Part shown: in pieces, positions 15,442 to 18,183 of the stretch
How the letters are laid out: the number at the start of each line of letters is the position of its first letter
How positions within the stretch are numbered: the stretch's first letter is position 1
NCBI GenBank assembly: GCA_023256555.1
Contig: JALRFB010000002.1
Span: forward strand, 1 to 18,183
Direction: 5' to 3'
Length of the DNA stretch: 18,183 nt
Source: Sediminibacterium sp.
Lineage (GTDB): Bacteria > Bacteroidota > Bacteroidia > Chitinophagales > Chitinophagaceae
Position numbers and translations under genes: made by a program
The notes under the pieces: model-generated
What the model was told of the DNA's origin: nothing
What the model saw: only the letters and a program-made list of their open reading frames with translations
Databases searched by the model: none

Positions 15442-16879
15442 TAGTACGAGTAATATTCAAAGGATTCTTATTTTGTAAAGCCAATGGCAATAAATTGTCT
15501 GGCCAATTTTGATAAGATACAGGTCTTAACCATCTCTTGGAAGCATGCACTCCAACTGCAGTAAATCTGCTATCTGTACTTGCTGGATAAGGACCACCAT
15601 GTACCATACTATCACACACTTCCACTCCAGTTGGCACACCATTTATGACTACTCTACCTGCCATTAAAAATGCTTTGTCTAATAATACCTTATGATTATT
15701 TAGTTCTTTTTGGGTACCCATAATTGTAGTAGTAATTTGGCCTTTCATACTTGCCCAAACTTCTTGTAATTCTTGCATGTCTTTACACTGTACTAAAATA
15801 CTATAAGGACCAAACACTTCTTCAGCCAATAACGGATTAGACAAGAATGCTTTTCCATCCACAGTAGCTAATACTGGATAAGCATTAGTAGCTTCTGGAT
15901 TTTTTGATGTATATACACAAACCCCTTTCTGTTCAATGGCTTTAGTAGCGTGGGCAAAATATGCAGCTTGAATGCCTTCATGTAACATAGAAACTGGAAC
16001 TAACTCAGACATCTTATTGGACAATAGATGTGCAAAATCATTCAATGCTTTGGACTGTATCCCAATTAAAATACCCGGATTAGTGCAAAACTGACCCATC
16101 CCTAAAGTGATGGAGCCTGCATATTGTGAAGCTAAATTTTCGGCATCTGTTGCTACAATTTCTTCTAGTAATATTACCGGATTCACACTACCCATTTCTG
16201 CAAAAACAGGAATAGGATTTTTTCTTGAAGTTGCATAATCCAATAATGCTCTTCCGCCATTTCTTGATCCTGTAAAACCTACTGCAGCAATGGCTTCGTC
16301 TTGTACTAATGCTTTACCTAAATCCATTTCATTAACACCAAGCGAGGCTGCATCTACATGTTGAAATATATTTTTAGGCATTTGATTTTTTACAATCGCT
16401 TTTTCTATGGCGCCTGCCACCAAGGTAGAAGTTTGAATATGTGCAGGATGTGCTTTCACAATCACAGGACAACCCACAGCCAATGCACTAGCTGTATCTC
16501 CACCTGCTGTAGAATATGCAAAAGGGAAATTACTAGCACCAAAAACTACTACCGGTCCCAAAGGCTGATACATACTTCTTATATCAGGCTTAGGGGGCGT
16601 TTTAGTAGGAATCGCTGTTTCAATAATGGCATCCACATAATCACCCTTCAATAACATTGCAGCAAACATGCGCAATTGAAAACAGGTACGCCCTCTTTCT
16701 CCTTGCAATCTTGGTAAAGGCAAATGTGTTTCTTTATTGGCAGTATCTAATAATGCATCTCCAAGGGCTTCTATTTCTTCTGCAATAGATTCTAAAAAAG
16801 CAGCTCTTTGTTGATTAGATGTAGCAATATATTGTTCAAATGCTTGTTGTGCATTTTGAGTGATCTGTTGGATTGACAT
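15410..16879 (-). CDS. 2-oxoglutarate semialdehyde (2,5-dioxovalerate) dehydrogenase, ALDH family
   Basis: Predicted to oxidise 2-oxoglutarate semialdehyde to 2-oxoglutarate with NAD(P)+, the last step of hydroxyproline breakdown, feeding the TCA cycle. The 489 residues show the ALDH core: cofactor segment VVFGASNFPFAYSTAGGDTASALAVGCPVIVKAHPAH with N117 and K142, FTGSRNGG (202-209), the general base E228 in FAEMGSVNP, the catalytic C265 in GMGQFCTNPG, and EEVFGPYSIL. The phrases FAEMGSVNPVILL and GQFCTNPG are typical of the ketoglutaric-semialdehyde dehydrogenase group found with hydroxyproline and sugar-acid pathways. It begins 2 bases after the deaminase stop, so the two form one minus-strand operon. 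It converges with the membrane hydroxylase, overlapping by 32 bases. Confidence 0.92.
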   Translation of the reverse strand: MSIQQITQNAQQAFEQYIATSNQQRAAFLESIAEEIEALGDALLDTANKETHLPLPRLQGERGRTCFQLRMFAAMLLKGDYVDAIIETAIPTKTPPKPDIRSMYQPLGPVVVFGASNFPFAYSTAGGDTASALAVGCPVIVKAHPAHIQTSTLVAGAIEKAIVKNQMPKNIFQHVDAASLGVNEMDLGKALVQDEAIAAVGFTGSRNGGRALLDYATSRKNPIPVFAEMGSVNPVILLEEIVATDAENLASQYAGSITLGMGQFCTNPGILIGIQSKALNDFAHLLSNKMSELVPVSMLHEGIQAAYFAHATKAIEQKGVCVYTSKNPEATNAYPVLATVDGKAFLSNPLLAEEVFGPYSILVQCKDMQELQEVWASMKGQITTTIMGTQKELNNHKVLLDKAFLMAGRVVINGVPTGVEVCDSMVHGGPYPASTDSRFTAVGVHASKRWLRPVSYQNWPDNLLPLALQNKNPLNITRTINGQPSKESL

Positions 16880-16881
16880 AA

Positions 16882-17796
16882 TTATAATGTATGAAATTCT
16901 GGAAGTGAAGGTCTGTTTTTGATACCATGATCGATAATCGCTTCGATTCTTTTTCTTTCTTCCCCTTCTAAAATCAATCTAGGTTTTCTTACTAGTTCAG
17001 AACCTATTCCACACTTCGCTTCTGCGAACTTAATATATTGTACTAATTTAGGATGAATGTCTAATTCCAACAATGGCATAAACCATCTGTAAATCTTAGT
17101 TGCTTCTGCTATATTACCAGCCAAAGCCAATCTATACACTGCCATCGTTTCTTTAGGAAAAGCACAAACCAAACCAGCTACCCAACCATCTGCACCTAAT
17201 AATAATTCTTCTAAAGCCAAAGTATCAACACCACATAATAACTTGAATCTATCTCCAAAAACATTACGCATTCTTGTTACATTAGATACATCTCTAGTGG
17301 ATTCTTTTACTGCTTGAATATTTTTCACATCCACCAACTCTCTGAACATATCAATAGTTACTTCGATTTTATAATCTACAGGATTATTGTAAATCATAAT
17401 AGGCAAGTCAGTACTTGCTGCAATATCTTTAAAGTATTGTACAGTCTCTCTATGATCAGACTTGTAACGCATAGGTGGCAATAGCATCAAACCTTTCGCA
17501 CCCCATGCTTTAGCAAATAGTGCTTGCTCAATTGCTACACTGGTACTACCTTCTGCTATATTGATAATCACAGGTACTTTCCCTTTTACATGTTCAACTG
17601 CAGTCTTAACTAAGATTTCTTTTTCCGCTGTACTTAAAACACTAGATTCTCCTAAAGTGCCACCAAGAATAATGCCATGCACACCAGCATCTAATTGTGC
17701 TTGAATATTTAATTTAAATAAATCTAGATCTAATTCATCTGATGCAGTAAACTTTGTAGTTACTGCTGGGAAAACACCTTTCCAATCAATAGCCAT
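16882..17796 (-). CDS. DapA-family 1-pyrroline-4-hydroxy-2-carboxylate deaminase (probable)
   Basis: Predicted to deaminate and dehydrate 1-pyrroline-4-hydroxy-2-carboxylate to 2-oxoglutarate semialdehyde plus ammonia, step 3 of hydroxyproline catabolism. The 304-residue protein is a complete class I (Schiff-base) TIM-barrel enzyme of the dihydrodipicolinate synthase/N-acetylneuraminate lyase family: GGTLGESSVLSTAEK (45-59), IYNNPV with Tyr136, AVKESTRD with the Schiff-base Lys164, and CGVDTLALEELLLGADGWVAG. By sequence alone it could be DHDPS, a keto-deoxy-sugar-acid dehydratase or a sialate lyase. The ALDH gene 2 bases downstream and the epimerase and D-amino-acid dehydrogenase nearby point to hydroxyproline. 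Its promoter lies in the 53 bases after rimO. Confidence 0.86.
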   Translation of the reverse strand: MAIDWKGVFPAVTTKFTASDELDLDLFKLNIQAQLDAGVHGIILGGTLGESSVLSTAEKEILVKTAVEHVKGKVPVIINIAEGSTSVAIEQALFAKAWGAKGLMLLPPMRYKSDHRETVQYFKDIAASTDLPIMIYNNPVDYKIEVTIDMFRELVDVKNIQAVKESTRDVSNVTRMRNVFGDRFKLLCGVDTLALEELLLGADGWVAGLVCAFPKETMAVYRLALAGNIAEATKIYRWFMPLLELDIHPKLVQYIKFAEAKCGIGSELVRKPRLILEGEERKRIEAIIDHGIKNRPSLPEFHTL

Positions 17797-17826
17797 AAGA
17801 AGTAATTTAAGTGGTTATTATTTCAC

Positions 17827-17857
17827 CCAAAATACAAAAAATAGCTTAATTATTCAA
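17827..17857 (-). promoter_or_regulatory. Putative promoter for the deaminase-ALDH operon
   Basis: On the minus strand, TTG (17857-17855), a 20-base spacer and TATTTTGG (17834-17827) resemble the Bacteroidota consensus TTG-N19/20-TAnnTTTG with one mismatch in the -7 element. Transcription would begin about 25 bases before the deaminase ATG at 17796. The -33 element overlaps the last codons of rimO. No hairpin terminator is seen between rimO and this operon, so read-through from rimO is also possible. Confidence 0.45.
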
Positions 17858-18183
17858 CCAGTTCTCCCTCTAAATCATAGTCATAAGCCTTGGTAATTCG
17901 AACCTGAACAAAATCGCCTGGTTTTAAACGTTTATTTGTATTAATCACTACTTCATTGTCTACTTCTACGCTATCAAATTGAGTACGGCCCAAGAACCTA
18001 CCTGCCTCTTTTTTGTCCACCAATACTTTTACAATTTGGCCTTCTTTGGTTTGATTAATTTCCAAACTAATTTCTTGTTGTACTTCCATAATCTCTTCTG
18101 CTCTTCTTTGCTTTTCTTCAGCAGGCACATCATCTACTAAATCGTAGGCACTGGTATTCTCTTCGTGGCTATAAGTGAAAATA
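17850..18183 (-). CDS. rimO: Ribosomal protein uS12 methylthiotransferase RimO, C-terminal part
   Basis: This is the last 110 or so residues of a radical-SAM methylthiotransferase that modifies an aspartate of ribosomal protein S12; the gene continues beyond the right edge, so the radical-SAM core and Fe-S cysteines are outside the window. The frame is open to the edge (FTYSHEENTSAYDLVDDVP...), and the GTG at 18128 is internal. The segment YSHEE.T.A..L.DDVP followed by RAEEIMEVQQEISLEIN is typical of RimO. The final ~65 residues form a TRAM RNA-binding domain: VKVLVDKKEAGRFLGRTQFDSVEVDNEVVI and LKPGDFVQVRITKAYDYDLEGELV. The FDSVEVDN and AYDYDL patterns favour RimO over its relative MiaB. It is followed after 53 bases by the deaminase gene on the same strand. 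Confidence 0.93.
   Translation of the reverse strand, partial: IFTYSHEENTSAYDLVDDVPAEEKQRRAEEIMEVQQEISLEINQTKEGQIVKVLVDKKEAGRFLGRTQFDSVEVDNEVVINTNKRLKPGDFVQVRITKAYDYDLEGELVE

Larger units (their letters stand above)
11793..17796. other. trans-4-hydroxy-L-proline catabolic locus (four enzymes, split)
   Basis: This region holds all four steps from trans-4-hydroxy-L-proline to 2-oxoglutarate. Step 1 is the epimerase at 13074-14126. Step 2 is the D-hydroxyproline dehydrogenase at 11793-13046. Step 3 is the pyrroline-hydroxycarboxylate deaminase at 16882-17796. Step 4 is the ketoglutarate-semialdehyde dehydrogenase at 15410-16879. All four are on the minus strand, but steps 3-4 and 1-2 are separated by a plus-strand membrane hydroxylase gene. 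The combination, rather than any single gene, supports the assignment, since DapA-family and ALDH enzymes also serve sugar-acid pathways ending in the same semialdehyde. No transporter, peptidase or regulator is inside the locus. Confidence 0.87.

Noticed and set aside
16358..16654. 98-codon plus-strand frame inside the ALDH gene
   Set aside because: His/Cys/Arg-rich composition typical of an antisense shadow of an ALDH; no start context and no family.
16882..17796. True dihydrodipicolinate synthase (dapA) for lysine synthesis
   Set aside because: Possible by fold, but the operon with a ketoglutarate-semialdehyde dehydrogenase and the nearby epimerase and D-amino-acid dehydrogenase favour the hydroxyproline deaminase role.
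1..18183. CRISPR arrays, insertion sequences, tRNA/rRNA genes, phage or defence genes
   Set aside because: No direct-repeat arrays, transposase-like frames, cloverleaf sequences or phage/defence motifs were seen; gaps between genes are all short.

Overview
This 18.2 kb window looks like chromosome of a low-GC member of the Bacteroidota, probably of the Chitinophagaceae/Sphingobacteriia type. The reasons are signal peptides ending in ...NAQ, matches to the Bacteroidota promoter element TAnnTTTG just upstream of several start codons, few Shine-Dalgarno sites, and the protein families present (BshC, DUF2452, a POTRA-barrel protein, a UbiD enzyme of about 600 residues). The genus cannot be fixed from the sequence alone. 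I saw no phage, insertion sequence, CRISPR, tRNA or rRNA. No gap between genes exceeds about 130 bases.

Layout. (1) 1-1020 (+): the 3' part of ahcY, closed by a strong hairpin terminator. (2) 1146-4874 (+): a secreted GH20 beta-N-acetylhexosaminidase and, 6 bases later, a POTRA-type outer-membrane barrel. (3) 4925-5728 (+): a two-part protein with a C-terminal DUF2452 region. (4) 5741-7552 (-): a UbiD-family decarboxylase, divergent from pdxJ. (5) 7593-10211 (+): pdxJ, a secreted GH29 alpha-L-fucosidase and purE. (6) 10192-17796: bshC, an FAD amino-acid dehydrogenase, a proline racemase/hydroxyproline epimerase, an inserted plus-strand fatty-acid-hydroxylase-type membrane enzyme, a ketoglutarate-semialdehyde dehydrogenase and a DapA-family deaminase. 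(7) 17850-18183 (-): the C-terminal part of rimO.

The most coherent system is region 6. Four enzymes together would convert trans-4-hydroxy-L-proline to 2-oxoglutarate: epimerase, D-hydroxyproline dehydrogenase, 1-pyrroline-4-hydroxy-2-carboxylate deaminase and 2-oxoglutarate-semialdehyde dehydrogenase. The pathway is known, but the arrangement is unusual. It is split into two minus-strand halves by an oppositely oriented membrane di-iron hydroxylase, and bshC (bacillithiol synthesis) is coupled to the FAD dehydrogenase by a TAATG stop/start overlap. No hydroxyproline transporter or regulator lies in the window.

The rest is mostly housekeeping (SAH recycling, vitamin B6, purines, tRNA/ribosome modification) plus two exported glycosidases that could release N-acetylhexosamine and fucose from glycoconjugates. 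No SusC/SusD pair is present, so this is not a classical polysaccharide utilisation locus. I did not find a clearly undescribed system. The best leads are the coupling of bshC and the hydroxylase to hydroxyproline catabolism, the two-part DUF2452 protein, and the short single-POTRA barrel.
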